DNA from: Lysinibacillus sp. ZYM-1
Lineage (GTDB): Bacteria > Bacillota > Bacilli > Bacillales_A > Planococcaceae
Reading direction: 5' to 3'
NCBI RefSeq assembly: GCF_001308875.1
Contig: NZ_KQ465121.1
Location: 57,514-121,513, forward strand
Length of the DNA: 64,000 nt
Below the pieces are notes generated by a model, which saw only the letters and a program-made list of their open reading frames with translations, had not been told where the DNA came from and did not search any database. Below, piece after piece: positions 1-8,501 of the stretch. A program made the translations under genes and the position numbers. Numbering within the stretch: position 1 is the stretch's first letter; each line of letters opens with the position of its first letter.

Positions 1-638
1 AAGCTTACATAAATGGATGGCGATTTAATATCTTTATATTCAATTTCTGCTTCAGCAAGAGCAGATTCAGAAGACGGTGACCAATACACTGGCTTTAACC
101 CTTTATAGATATAGCCTTTTTCTGCCATCTTACCAAATACTTCAATTTGGCGAGCTTCAAACTCAGGTTTTAATGTAATGTAAGGATTTTCCCAATTACC
201 ACGAATACCTAAACGACGGAATTGAGCTCTTTGATTGTTAATTTGCTCATATGCATATTCTTCACAAAGTTGACGGAAAGCTGCTACTGACATTTCTTTT
301 CGTTTTACACCTTTATTTGTCAATGCTTGTTCGATAGGTAGACCATGCGTATCCCAGCCAGGAATATAATTAACATGGTAGCCAGTCATTGAACGATGAC
401 GTGTAATCATGTCCTTCAATACTTTATTCAATGCATGTCCAATATGAATATCACCGTTTGCATATGGAGGACCATCATGCAGTACATATTCAGGGCGACC
501 TTCTGTACGTTCCATTTGTAATTTGTTAATATCGATCTCATTCCATTTTTCTTGCATTTTCGGCTCATTTGCTGGTAAATTTCCACGCATTGGGAAATCT
601 GTTTTTGGCATTAATAAAGTATCTTTGTATTCAACCAT
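1..638 (-). CDS. ileS: Isoleucyl-tRNA synthetase, N-terminal part (runs off the window)
   Basis: Charges tRNA-Ile with isoleucine in the cytoplasm. Only the first ~212 codons lie in the window; the rest continues past base 1. The N-terminus ([20 protein letters not shown]) is the characteristic start of Gram-positive IleS, and the part seen belongs to the class I Rossmann catalytic core. The start codon is the ATG read from 638, with a GGAGGA Shine-Dalgarno at 647-652. A T-box leader with an ATC specifier lies upstream, which independently supports isoleucine specificity. The position after divIVA matches the Bacillus order ylmH-divIVA-ileS. Confidence 0.95.
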   Translation of the reverse strand, partial: MVEYKDTLLMPKTDFPMRGNLPANEPKMQEKWNEIDINKLQMERTEGRPEYVLHDGPPYANGDIHIGHALNKVLKDMITRHRSMTGYHVNYIPGWDTHGLPIEQALTNKGVKRKEMSVAAFRQLCEEYAYEQINNQRAQFRRLGIRGNWENPYITLKPEFEARQIEVFGKMAEKGYIYKGLKPVYWSPSSESALAEAEIEYKDIKSPSIYVS

Positions 639-727
639 TAAAAAATTCCTCCTTTATTTTACATAAAGCATATCGACGCATTTCTCATACGACAGTTATT
701 GGCAAACTTATCTAAAACGATTCGCGG

Positions 728-1000
728 ACAAATAAAAAAAGCCCTCAATCCCACAAAGGGACGAGAAGCTTCTACTCGCGGTACCACCCTACTTGTAGCA
801 CAATTAATATAGCTTGCACTACCTCTTTAAAGCACATTAACGCCGTGCATCACGAAATAACTTACTTTTTTCAGTTATTTAGCTCAGAAGTGATGTTCAT
901 TGTTAGTTGCTTGTTTGGGCTTCCACTATCCCCAAATCGCTTCACCACACCTAACAAATACTGTCTTCGTCTTTGCTTCTATGCATATGTCTGTACAACA
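728..1000 (-). promoter_or_regulatory. T-box riboswitch leader of ileS
   Basis: The T-box core, read on the minus strand as AGGGTGGTACCGCG, lies at 777-790. It is followed by a terminator hairpin and a run of seven T residues before the ileS ribosome site. Stem I material lies at about 880-1000. A probable specifier ATC (Ile), followed by the expected A, is read from 892-894 (+ strand gat). In this family uncharged tRNA-Ile pairs with the specifier and the T-box bulge and stabilises the antiterminator, so ileS is expressed when isoleucyl-tRNA is scarce. The 5' limit is approximate. Confidence 0.92.
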
Positions 1001-1084
1001 TAATTACTATTACAAAGTATATGAAATTCAAACAATCGCGTCAAGTTTCATTTATAATCGTTCGCCATGATATTAAAAGGAAAG

Positions 1085-1609
1085 CTAAATATCTTCGGAT
1101 TCTTGTGCTTCATCCACTGATGCTTGAATTTCCGTTAAATCAATATCGTATTGAAGCAAATGATCCCAATCATCCGCATTTAATAAATCAAGCTGTGCCT
1201 CAACAAGCATCTTGAAACGATTACGGAACACTTTAGATTGCTTTTTAAGCTCATCGATTTCAATTGTCACCTTACGCGCTTTCGTTAAGGCGTCATTGAC
1301 GATTCGATCAGCATTTTTCTCAGCCTCTTTGACAATGAGCTTTGCCTCTTTTTGAGAATTTCTTCGTACTTCGTCTGCAGCTTCTTGTGCAACAACAATG
1401 GACTTCTGTAAAGTCTCTTCCAAAGAGCTAAAATGCCTCGCTTGTTCTAAGGACATTTCTAGTTGCTTATCAACTTCCTTTTTTTCGCGCAGCAAAATTT
1501 CATAGTCTTTAATGATTTGGTCTAAAAATTCGTTTACTTCATCTTCAGCATAGCCTCTGAAGGCTTTTGTAAACTCCTTATTATGTATATCAATAGGTGA
1601 TAATGGCAT
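1085..1609 (-). CDS. divIVA: DivIVA, cell pole/septum topological factor
   Basis: Coiled-coil protein that marks negatively curved membrane at septa and poles and recruits partners such as the Min system. 174 aa. The N-terminal lipid-binding segment (SPIDIHNKEF, then FRGYAEDEVNEFLDQ) is diagnostic; the rest is a long charged heptad-like coiled coil from about residue 35. I chose the ATG at 1609, because PLSPIDIHNKEF is where the family begins and GAGAAGG lies just upstream; an in-frame upstream ATG would add 20 residues unlike the family. The acidic tail ends SEDI. Follows ylmH in the ylm cluster. Confidence 0.95.
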   Translation of the reverse strand: MPLSPIDIHNKEFTKAFRGYAEDEVNEFLDQIIKDYEILLREKKEVDKQLEMSLEQARHFSSLEETLQKSIVVAQEAADEVRRNSQKEAKLIVKEAEKNADRIVNDALTKARKVTIEIDELKKQSKVFRNRFKMLVEAQLDLLNADDWDHLLQYDIDLTEIQASVDEAQESEDI

Positions 1610-1704
1610 ACAATCCTTCTCTCCTTTTCGTGTACATTCGTATCTCCTATTATACAATTGTTCCAACAACTTAGCAGTAAAAATTAATGAAATTTACTTT
1701 ACTT

Positions 1705-2493
1705 TTAGCTTTTTTGGGCCAATCGACCGACTTGTAGACGGATTTTATCTTTCTTTGTACGGCCTTCCGTCATAATTATTTTCATACGACCGCTTCCTCG
1801 TATTGATAAAATATCCCCTTCCTGTAATTCAAAAGCAACAGCATCACGCTCTGTCCAATTTACTCGCACTTTTTTACCAGTAATGAAAGCTTGTGCCTTT
1901 TGACGTGACACTTTTAAAACGGTTGCAATAATAACATCTAATCGCATAGAGGTAACTGTGTGTGCTTCCTCCAACCATTCTTCTTCATTAATAAGGAGAG
2001 GCTCTTGTTCTTTAAGGGATTCTACATGTACCTTTACTTTACCAATACCTGTTAAATGTAATCGTACATATTCTGCCACTTCTTGTGCGACGACAAATTG
2101 TATCTGATGCTCATTTACACGAATATCACCGAATTTGCCGCGATTTAAACCTAATGATAATAAGGCTCCTAAAACATCCGGATGGCGTATTTGTACAAAT
2201 TTAACAGGATAATGAAGTGTAAAAGCCATCAGTTGAAAGTCTTCATCAGTAGGTTCATAATAGGCTGGAAAAATGAGCATACGCTGTCTCTCCGCCTCGT
2301 TAAATAATCCTGCACATAACATGTTCATTGTGGCATCCTGCCCAATAACAGATGTCACTATGAAGCGCTGCCTTGGATCAAGAAAATCTGTCAGCTTGGG
2401 CGCATAACGATCTTCAACCTCTCGCTGCCAACTTATTACCTGTTCAATAAAAGGTTGTTCATCTTTTCGAAAATGCTGAATCAAGTGCTCCAT
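1705..2493 (-). CDS. ylmH: YlmH, S4-domain RNA-binding protein
   Basis: 262 aa, the usual family length. The N-terminal two thirds are the YlmH-specific region; residues ~180-240 form an S4 RNA-binding fold (RLDVIIATVLKVSRQKAQAF, then VRVNW). Bacillus YlmH is associated with the ribosome and has been linked to rescue of obstructed 50S subunits; that role is family knowledge, not visible here. It lies between ylmG and divIVA as in Bacillus. It probably has its own promoter, because a strong terminator (2668-2697) separates it from ylmG. Confidence 0.92.
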   Translation of the reverse strand: MEHLIQHFRKDEQPFIEQVISWQREVEDRYAPKLTDFLDPRQRFIVTSVIGQDATMNMLCAGLFNEAERQRMLIFPAYYEPTDEDFQLMAFTLHYPVKFVQIRHPDVLGALLSLGLNRGKFGDIRVNEHQIQFVVAQEVAEYVRLHLTGIGKVKVHVESLKEQEPLLINEEEWLEEAHTVTSMRLDVIIATVLKVSRQKAQAFITGKKVRVNWTERDAVAFELQEGDILSIRGSGRMKIIMTEGRTKKDKIRLQVGRLAQKS

Positions 2494-2667
2494 CTCGTTG
2501 TCTCCTCTTTCTTCTTCGTTCCTATTTACTTAGTTGATTGGATGAACATAGTATTGCCAATCATTAGTGCCTCGACACCATTACGGTAAAATTTTTCAGG
2601 TTCGTTCGAATAGCCCCCCGTTAAAATTACCTGACGCTTCCATTTTGTTGAATCCAGGTAAATAAAA

Positions 2668-2697
2668 AATCCCCACTAAAACGTGAGGATTTTATTT
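2668..2697 (-). terminator. Rho-independent terminator after ylmG
   Basis: Stem aatccccac (2668-2676) pairs with gtgaggatt (2683-2691) around a six-base loop. On the minus strand the hairpin runs into a T-rich tract directly after the ylmG stop codon. Confidence 0.85.
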
Positions 2698-2979
2698 CTA
2701 TACAAACATAAGAAATATTTTTTGAATGACTATCACAAGCCCTCTTTCAATAAAATTCAGCATAAAGATAGCCACAATTGGTGAAATATCAATCATACCA
2801 AGCGGCGGGATAAACTTTCGGAATATCCCCAAATAAGGCTCACACACTTTTTCAAGCATTCGTCCAATGGCTGAATTTTGAGCGGCAGGCACCCAAGACA
2901 TTAAGATATATGCAATTAGCATAAATGAATAAATCCTAAATGCTATTGATACATAACCAAGTATTATAAAAAAAGTCAT
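2698..2979 (-). CDS. ylmG: YlmG, YggT-family membrane protein
   Basis: 93 aa with two hydrophobic membrane segments (about residues 3-28 and 66-92) joined by a loop containing EPYLGIFRKFIPPLGMIDISP, cut here as EPYLGIFRKFIPP and the conserved D-S-P that follows. This is the YggT family, conserved next to sepF and ylmH in Firmicutes and thought to help septum or membrane organisation; its molecular role is unsettled. The gene follows sepF by 20 bp and is immediately followed by a terminator, so it ends the ylmC-ylmE-sepF-ylmG transcript. Confidence 0.9.
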   Translation of the reverse strand: MTFFIILGYVSIAFRIYSFMLIAYILMSWVPAAQNSAIGRMLEKVCEPYLGIFRKFIPPLGMIDISPIVAIFMLNFIERGLVIVIQKIFLMFV

Positions 2980-2999
2980 ATAAACTACAATCCTCGCTA

Positions 3000-3500
3000 T
3001 TAATTATCGTCTAAAATAAAGTTTGTAATTTCACCAGTCACTTCTACACTATCTGGGGTGCAAAGGAAAATATCTTTACCGATACGTTGGATATCCCCTG
3101 CAAGGGCGTAGACTGTGCCACTTAAAAAATCAATAATGCGCTTACCTTGCTCTCGTTCAATACGTTGTAAATTAACGATTGCTGCGCGTTTATTTTTTAA
3201 ATGTTCCGCGATATCTTGTGCTTCTGCATAGACTCTAGGCTCTATTAAGACAACTTTTGCTCCCTTTGAACTCATTGCCGCTTGTAAACTGACAATGTTG
3301 TTAGGAGTAGCTGTACTTTGAGGCACAATTTCATGGATAGATGCCTTACGTTCTTTGATTGTTTTTTTAGGCTTTACTGAATGAATCGGTTGCTGTTGTT
3401 GTATGGGTTGTTGTTGCTGCTGAATAGGAGCTTGCGTGATTTCTTCTTCTAATTCTTCTTCAAGGTAAAAGAAGTTTTTAATTTTATTTTTCATGCTCAT
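3000..3500 (-). CDS. sepF: SepF, FtsZ-ring membrane anchor
   Basis: Cytoplasmic division protein that bundles FtsZ polymers and tethers them to the membrane. 166 aa. It has the conserved amphipathic N-terminus ([16 protein letters not shown]), a glutamine-rich linker (runs of Q around residues 30-50), and a C-terminal globular domain from about residue 75 ([20 protein letters not shown], then [15 protein letters not shown]). The start is placed at 3500: the family begins there and a GAGGGGA site precedes it. The longer frame to 3548 would overlap ylmE further; as called the overlap is 17 nt. Confidence 0.94.
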   Translation of the reverse strand: MSMKNKIKNFFYLEEELEEEITQAPIQQQQQPIQQQQPIHSVKPKKTIKERKASIHEIVPQSTATPNNIVSLQAAMSSKGAKVVLIEPRVYAEAQDIAEHLKNKRAAIVNLQRIEREQGKRIIDFLSGTVYALAGDIQRIGKDIFLCTPDSVEVTGEITNFILDDN

Positions 3501-4188
3501 CCTGTTCCCCTCTTTCATTTCCAACAAGAGCCGTTCCGACTCGAACAAAAGTAGCCCCTTCCTCTACCGCAATTTCAAAGTCATTAGACATGCCCATTGA
3601 TAACTCGGTACAAGGTGCGTGTGCGAATCCTTGCTCGGCTATTTGCTGTTGACATTGTTTTAATTGCTTAAAAACAGAGCGAATAAGTGCTTCGTCTTCT
3701 GTGTTTGGTGCCATTGTCATTAAACCGACAACTTGGACTTTTGCAAAACTCTTCAATGATTCTACAAAAGGTAAAACTTCTTCCATTCTTAAACCATGTT
3801 TTGATTCTTCCCCTGAAACATTTACTTGTATAAAACATTTAACAGGTTTTTCTGCTCTTTTTTCAATTTCTTCTGCCAAACTCAAACGATCTAATGAATG
3901 TAAATAATCAATGCTGTTAATCACTTGTTTTACTTTACGTGTTTGTAGAGACCCGATATAATGCCAATTGACATTTGCTTGAATCGCTGCAATTTTACCA
4001 TTTAAGCCCTCAGGTCTGTTTTCTCCTAAATGAGTCAGTCCGGCTTCGATTGCTTCTTGTGTTCTTTCTACAGAAACCTCTTTCGTCACAGCAATTATTT
4101 GGACATTATTGGCTTCACGATTGACTCTTGTTTCTGCTGCTGTTATTAAATCATTTAGTTTGTTTAAATTTGTTAAGATTTTTGTCAC
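3484..4188 (-). CDS. ylmE: YlmE, YggS-type pyridoxal-phosphate homeostasis protein
   Basis: Single-domain PLP-binding protein of the alanine-racemase N-terminal fold. The family buffers PLP and affects amino-acid metabolism but has no racemase activity. Motifs: IAVTKEVS carrying the PLP lysine, [22 protein letters not shown] and [14 protein letters not shown] placed the start at GTG 4188 (234 aa) because it aligns with the family N-terminus and GGGA lies upstream. An ATG at 4266 would give 260 aa but has no visible ribosome site and adds an atypical leader. The start is therefore uncertain, the product is not. Confidence 0.9.
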   Translation of the reverse strand: MTKILTNLNKLNDLITAAETRVNREANNVQIIAVTKEVSVERTQEAIEAGLTHLGENRPEGLNGKIAAIQANVNWHYIGSLQTRKVKQVINSIDYLHSLDRLSLAEEIEKRAEKPVKCFIQVNVSGEESKHGLRMEEVLPFVESLKSFAKVQVVGLMTMAPNTEDEALIRSVFKQLKQCQQQIAEQGFAHAPCTELSMGMSNDFEIAVEEGATFVRVGTALVGNERGEQDEHEK

Positions 4189-4278
4189 TGTTTTTCCCAA
4201 CTTTACAACAATAGTTTCTCTTATTGTAACAAGCAATGCTTGATTTATCAATGAATAGCCTGACATATGTCAGTACTA

Positions 4279-4515
4279 TTAGGAAAGTGCCTTTACCAAA
4301 ATGACATCCTTGCCAACAACAAGCACATCTTTCATATACACTTTTCTTACAGATTCTTCTCCTTTAAAAAAACCTAGATATTTTCGAGGCTCTGCAATTA
4401 AAAATGCTGTCACATAGCCCGTTTCTTTTGATACTTCAGCATCTACCACAAATCCTATAAATCGTCCATTTCCTGCTTCAATTACTTCTTTTTGCTGTAA
4501 CATTGAGAAACGCAA
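4279..4515 (-). CDS. ylmC: YlmC/YmxH-family PRC-barrel protein
   Basis: 78 aa PRC-barrel protein of the sporulation-associated YlmC/YmxH family; molecular function unknown. It starts RFSMLQQKEVIEAGNG and ends VLVVGKDVILVKALS, both characteristic. The start is TTG at 4515, because an excellent AGGAGGT sits six bases upstream and the family begins (M)R-F/L-S. The ATG at 4536 lies before that Shine-Dalgarno and is not used. First gene of the ylmC-ylmE-sepF-ylmG group. ylmA and ylmD, present in B. subtilis, are absent here. Confidence 0.85.
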   Translation of the reverse strand: MRFSMLQQKEVIEAGNGRFIGFVVDAEVSKETGYVTAFLIAEPRKYLGFFKGEESVRKVYMKDVLVVGKDVILVKALS

Positions 4516-4620
4516 TAAAATACCTCCTCTATCCATTACTTTCGTCTATTTTATGTTTCTCTATCATCAAACTTTGCTATCTCTTTATATTTATGTATCA
4601 ATCGTTCATTGAATGAAGAT

Positions 4621-4657
4621 AAAATGCGCACCGAATAATTCGATGCGCATTTTTTTA
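4621..4657. terminator. Terminator between sigG and ylmC
   Basis: Near-perfect inverted repeat aaatgcgca-ccgaa / ttcga-tgcgcattt followed by seven T on the plus strand and an A/T run on the other side. It ends the sigG transcript (minus strand). Confidence 0.85.
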
Positions 4658-5428
4658 TTTGTAATCTTTTTGCATAGTTTCAATTGCATTTTTTTCAAGA
4701 CGCGAAATTTGGGCTTGAGAAATCCCTAATTCCTTAGCAATTTCAGTTTGTGTCTCTCCATAATAAAAACGTTTTGCCACGATCATTTGCTGACGTTCAT
4801 CTAGCTTTTGCAAGCTTTCCTTTACCGACACGTAGGCAACCCATTGATCCTCTGATACATCATCATCACGCAATTGGTCCATCATATAAACAGCGTCTCC
4901 GCCATCTGAATAAATGGGCTCTTGTAAGGACACTGGGTCTTGAATGGCATCTAAAGCAAATAAAACATCTTCTTTTTTCATGTCAATCATGTCAGCAATT
5001 TCCTCAATCGTTGGCTCTCGCAAATTATCGGTTATCCACTGTTCTTTTGCCTGCATTGCCTTATACGCAATATCCCTTAAAGAACGGGATACTCGTAATG
5101 CATGATGATCACGCAGATGGCGACGAATTTCACCAATAATCATTGGTACAGCATATGTCGAAAATCTAACATTATGCTTTAAATCAAAATGATCAATGGC
5201 TTTCATGAGGCCAATACAGCCAACTTGAAATAAATCATCTGCCTGTTCACCTCTATAGGCAAATCTACCGACAATACTTAGCACTAACCTTAAATTGCAC
5301 ATTACAAGCTCTTCTCTGATTTCAGTTTCACCAGCTTGCAAACGAATGAAGAGTTCCTTCATTTCCTCGTGCTTTAAAATTGGCAAAGTCGATGTATCTA
5401 AGCCGCAAAGATCTACTTTTGTTCGCAT
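4655..5428 (-). CDS. sigG: Sporulation sigma factor SigG (late forespore)
   Basis: Directs late forespore transcription. 257 aa with regions 2 to 4 complete: region 2.2/2.3 contains DDLFQVGCIGLMKAIDHFDL and RFSTYAVPMIIGEIRRHLRD; region 4.2 has the helix-turn-helix GETQTEIAKELGISQAQISRLE. The N-terminus (RTKVDLCGLDTSTLPIL) matches SigG rather than SigF. It lies downstream of sigE with a 114-bp gap that contains a SigF/SigG-like promoter, the same arrangement as in B. subtilis. Confidence 0.96.
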   Translation of the reverse strand: MRTKVDLCGLDTSTLPILKHEEMKELFIRLQAGETEIREELVMCNLRLVLSIVGRFAYRGEQADDLFQVGCIGLMKAIDHFDLKHNVRFSTYAVPMIIGEIRRHLRDHHALRVSRSLRDIAYKAMQAKEQWITDNLREPTIEEIADMIDMKKEDVLFALDAIQDPVSLQEPIYSDGGDAVYMMDQLRDDDVSEDQWVAYVSVKESLQKLDERQQMIVAKRFYYGETQTEIAKELGISQAQISRLEKNAIETMQKDYK

Positions 5429-5471
5429 ATTCGATTCCTCCGGATGTTATTCTCTGACTAAACCGTGACAT

Positions 5472-5501
5472 CAGTTTGTCCGAGAGAAACAAGAATATGC
5501 A
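5472..5501 (-). promoter_or_regulatory. Candidate SigF/SigG-type promoter of sigG
   Basis: On the minus strand TGCATA (5496-5501), a good -35 for SigF/SigG, is followed after 17 bases by CAAACTG (5472-5478), a partial match to the CATnnTA -10. This is inference from the consensus. The -10 is weak, as reported for the B. subtilis sigG promoter. Confidence 0.45.
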
Positions 5502-5542
5502 CAAAAGCTCCGACCAATTTTAGGTAGGTTAAATTTCCCTTT

Positions 5543-6250
5543 CTAAGAAATTGGTTGATTTAAATTTTCACGTAAATCTTGAATAATTTTCTTCTCTAAG
5601 CGGGAAATATATGATTGCGATATACCTAAATGATCTGCCACTTCTTTTTGTGTCATTTCCACTTTTCCATTGAGACCAAAACGGCATTCCATAATATATC
5701 GTTCACGTGCACCTAATAAATTAATGGCATGGAACATATGCTGACGTTCGATTTTCTTCTCCACATTATCAAGAATAATATGCTCTTCTGTTCCTAAAAT
5801 ATCTGATAGTAATAATTCATTTCCATCTGCATCAGAGTTTAGTGGCTCATCTAATGAAACTTCACCCTTCATACGACTTGTTTTTCGTAAATGCATTAAA
5901 ATTTCATTTTCAATGCAGCGTGATGCGTATGTTGCAAGCTTAATATTTTTATCCGTATTGAACGTTTCAATCGCCTTTATTAACCCGATAGAACCAATGC
6001 TGATTAGATCTTCAATTGGCGTTCCCGTATTGTCAAAACGTCTAGCAATATAAACAACAAGACGTAAATTACGTTCAATTAGTGTATCTCTAGCTCGTAA
6101 ATCACCGTTCATAAAGGATGCAATGACTGTAACTTCTTCTTCTCGACTTAGTGGCACTGGCAATGAATCATTTCCCCCTATATAGTACGTTTCACGACTC
6201 CGAAACTTACTCCAAAATTTTTTCAAGCTAGCAAGTAGCCTAAGAAGCAA
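5543..6250 (-). CDS. sigE: Pro-SigE, early mother-cell sigma factor precursor
   Basis: Mother-cell sigma factor made as a membrane-associated precursor. 235 aa. Residues 1-21 form a basic/hydrophobic pro-sequence (LLRLLASLKKFWSKF), then ETYYIGG marks the family processing site. Region 2 (IEDLISIGSIGLIKAIETF, KLATYASRCIENEILMHLR) and region 4 (TQKEVADHLGISQSYISRLE) are intact. The pro-segment is a few residues shorter than the 27-29 of B. subtilis. It follows its protease gene spoIIGA by 13 bp, so the two are co-transcribed. Confidence 0.95.
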   Translation of the reverse strand: MLLRLLASLKKFWSKFRSRETYYIGGNDSLPVPLSREEEVTVIASFMNGDLRARDTLIERNLRLVVYIARRFDNTGTPIEDLISIGSIGLIKAIETFNTDKNIKLATYASRCIENEILMHLRKTSRMKGEVSLDEPLNSDADGNELLLSDILGTEEHIILDNVEKKIERQHMFHAINLLGARERYIMECRFGLNGKVEMTQKEVADHLGISQSYISRLEKKIIQDLRENLNQPIS

Positions 6251-6263
6251 TAGTTCTCCCCCT

Positions 6264-7097
6264 CTATGAGTTATTTGAAAGCGCTGAAAAATGTAAAATT
6301 GCTGCTGTGCTATGTGGAAAATTTTTAGCTTTTTTTGTTAAAACGATATATTCATTCGATTTCACTTGAGAAGGCTCCCCTTTTATATGCCATTCCTCAA
6401 AGCGAAAACCAAGTACAACGGTTTGCTGCTGCACGGTATTGACATGAATAAATCGTATATAACGCTGATAATCTTCTGTAAACATAGATACATTGTACGG
6501 ATCTGTTTCTTGCCATTCTACTAATGATTTACGAAAATCCGCAGGTAAATGTGGGCGCAAAGCGGTATACGAGACAAAATGAACAGGTTTACCTGAAAGC
6601 GGCTCAATTGCTTGGTTTCCTGTATCAACAAATGCCGACATTGGTATTGTCACACCAAAGATTTTTAAATTGGTATCAAATACAAATTGGCCACTTAAAC
6701 GCTCTAGCTTCACAAACCCCCATTGCTTATAAAACGCAATAAGATTTAACACTGCGAGAAAAAAACAAATCATTATAAAATGGACGGCAGAAAGATTTTT
6801 TAAAAAAGGTTGTAGTGCTGTTAACAATCCGCCGATAACTATCGTCGCTGTTAAAACGATTGGTCCTTGCTTTTGGAAGCTTCGAAGCTTAAAGTGAAAA
6901 GCTATACCTATGAGTAATATAAAACTAAGCACCGTTGTCCACAGCATTTGACCGCCAATTACAGCTACTAAACTACTACAAAACGAACTCATTAATAATC
7001 TTGAATTTTTCACTAAAACCCCTGTTACTCTTGCCGTAAACGTGAGTATTGCTAGATTAAAAAGCGTATTAATGAGCACCAGCCATTCTCCATACAT
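6264..7097 (-). CDS. spoIIGA: SpoIIGA, pro-SigE processing aspartic protease
   Basis: Septum-located membrane protease that cleaves the pro-sequence of SigE when triggered by the forespore signal SpoIIR. 277 aa, somewhat shorter than the ~309 aa B. subtilis protein. Five hydrophobic segments fill residues 1-125. The cytoplasmic domain then carries the catalytic FVDTGNQ motif with Asp158. The ATG has AGGAGGCGG upstream. Just before the gene lies a promoter with Spo0A-box-like repeats. Operon with sigE. Confidence 0.93.
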   Translation of the reverse strand: MYGEWLVLINTLFNLAILTFTARVTGVLVKNSRLLMSSFCSSLVAVIGGQMLWTTVLSFILLIGIAFHFKLRSFQKQGPIVLTATIVIGGLLTALQPFLKNLSAVHFIMICFFLAVLNLIAFYKQWGFVKLERLSGQFVFDTNLKIFGVTIPMSAFVDTGNQAIEPLSGKPVHFVSYTALRPHLPADFRKSLVEWQETDPYNVSMFTEDYQRYIRFIHVNTVQQQTVVLGFRFEEWHIKGEPSQVKSNEYIVLTKKAKNFPHSTAAILHFSALSNNS

Positions 7098-7122
7098 AAC
7101 AGCCGCCTCCTACTTACAAAGT

Positions 7123-7223
7123 TAGCATGTTACTCCCACAAATATTGTCAAACAATCGCATCATTTCCTTAAAATGTTTTGACAAAATACATGGTTTCCT
7201 TACACATTTGAACAACTCGACAA
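7123..7223 (-). promoter_or_regulatory. spoIIG promoter with Spo0A-box-like sites
   Basis: On the minus strand a -35 TTGACA (7146-7151) is followed, 17 bases on, by ATGCTA (7123-7128) as a candidate -10, about 30 bp before the spoIIGA ATG. Three TTGTCRAA-like boxes surround it: TTGTCGAG (7216-7223), TTGTCAAA in the + strand gttttgacaaaat at 7176-7188, and TTGTCAAAC on the plus strand overlapping the -35. Spo0A~P activation of spoIIG is known for the family; the exact sites here are inferred by eye. Confidence 0.6.
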
Positions 7224-7230
7224 CAAATAT

Positions 7231-7270
7231 AAAAAGCTCGTATTTTACATATGTAAAATACGAGCTTTTT
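7231..7270. terminator. ftsZ terminator, perfect 40-bp palindrome
   Basis: A fully symmetric 20+20 inverted repeat starting aaaaagctcg and ending cgagcttttt, with no mismatch. The A/T flanks make it work as a terminator in either direction. It lies just after the ftsZ stop codon on the minus strand. Confidence 0.88.
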
Positions 7271-7287
7271 AGAAGTTGTTTTTTCAA

Positions 7288-8448
7288 TTAACCACGATTT
7301 TTGCGATTACGTAAAAATGCTGGGACTTCAAGCATGTCATCCTGTGCATAATGTTGCTGATTTTGACGAGGCTGCTCTTGCTGAACATGCATTTCTTGTC
7401 GTTGTTCACGAATTGGTGCTTGTTGTTGTGGAGCAGATTGTCTATTCATATTGAGTGTCGGTTTTGTTACATTACGTTGTTGTTGTTGCAATGCTTCCTC
7501 TGTGAAACCTGTTGCAATTACTGTAACAATAATTTCATCTTTGAGGTTTTCATTAATGACAGAACCGAAAATCATGTTTACTTCTTCGTCGGACGCAGAG
7601 GCTACAATATCTGCAGCTTCTTGTACTTCAAATAAGCTAAGATTAGAGCCACCTGTAATATTCATAAGAACACCTTTAGCACCATCGATAGATGATTCTA
7701 GCAATGGACTTGAAATGGCTTTCTTTGCTGCTTCGGAAGCGCGATTTTCACCTGTTGCAATACCAATACCCATTAATGCTGAACCTTTGTTTGACATAAT
7801 TGTCTTCACGTCTGCAAAGTCTAAGTTAATAAGACCAGGTGTGGCAATTAAATCCGAAATACCTTGTACACCTTGACGAAGTACGTTATCAGCTTCTCTG
7901 AAAGCTTCTAACATAGGTGTGGATTTATCGACAATTTGTAATAGCTTGTCATTCGGAATAACAATCAGTGTATCCACTGATTCTTTCATACTACCAATTC
8001 CGCCGATAGCTTGTGATTGACGTTTACGACCTTCAAACGTAAATGGACGTGTCACAACACCAACTGTTAGTGCTCCTAATTCACGAGCAATTTGTGCAAT
8101 CACTGGCGCTGCACCAGTACCAGTTCCTCCACCCATACCAGCAGTTACGAATATCATATCTGCACCACGTAGAACCTCTTCTAACTGTTCACGGCTCTCT
8201 TCTGCAGCTTTTTTTCCTACTTCTGGATTTGCACCTGCACCTAATCCACGCGTCAGTTTAGCACCAATTTGAAGCCTAACCTCTGCCTTTGATAAATTCA
8301 ATGCCTGTGAATCTGTGTTAACTGCGATAAAGTCAACACCTTGTACACCATGTTCTATCATTCGATTGACAGCGTTGTTACCGCCGCCACCAACACCTAT
8401 GACCTTTATTACTGCAAGTTCATCTACACTTGTATCAAATTCTAACAT
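7288..8448 (-). CDS. ftsZ: FtsZ, tubulin-like division GTPase
   Basis: Polymerises into the Z ring at the future septum. 386 aa. The N-terminal nucleotide-binding core has [14 protein letters not shown] and the tubulin signature [10 protein letters not shown]; synergy-loop and activation domains follow. A glutamine-rich variable linker (about residues 325-368) leads to the conserved C-terminal peptide [13 protein letters not shown] that binds FtsA and SepF. It follows ftsA by 53 bp and is closed by a perfect palindromic terminator. The bpr protease gene found next in B. subtilis is absent. Confidence 0.97.
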   Translation of the reverse strand: MLEFDTSVDELAVIKVIGVGGGGNNAVNRMIEHGVQGVDFIAVNTDSQALNLSKAEVRLQIGAKLTRGLGAGANPEVGKKAAEESREQLEEVLRGADMIFVTAGMGGGTGTGAAPVIAQIARELGALTVGVVTRPFTFEGRKRQSQAIGGIGSMKESVDTLIVIPNDKLLQIVDKSTPMLEAFREADNVLRQGVQGISDLIATPGLINLDFADVKTIMSNKGSALMGIGIATGENRASEAAKKAISSPLLESSIDGAKGVLMNITGGSNLSLFEVQEAADIVASASDEEVNMIFGSVINENLKDEIIVTVIATGFTEEALQQQQRNVTKPTLNMNRQSAPQQQAPIREQRQEMHVQQEQPRQNQQHYAQDDMLEVPAFLRNRKNRG

Positions 8449-8501
8449 CTCTTTTTCCTCCCACGGTAACTCGACTCTGTATCAATCATTACGCATTCTA
8501 G

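Noticed and set aside
973..1215. 80-aa plus-strand frame near the T-box leader
   Set aside because: Overlaps the divIVA end and leader DNA, no Shine-Dalgarno, not protein-like.
4750..5139. 129-aa plus-strand frame opposite sigG
   Set aside because: Shadow of sigG; no ribosome site and no family resemblance.
7351..7876. Plus-strand open frames opposite ftsZ (94 and 141 aa)
   Set aside because: They lie entirely inside ftsZ, have no ribosome site, and their composition follows from the Q-rich and G-rich codons of the opposite strand.
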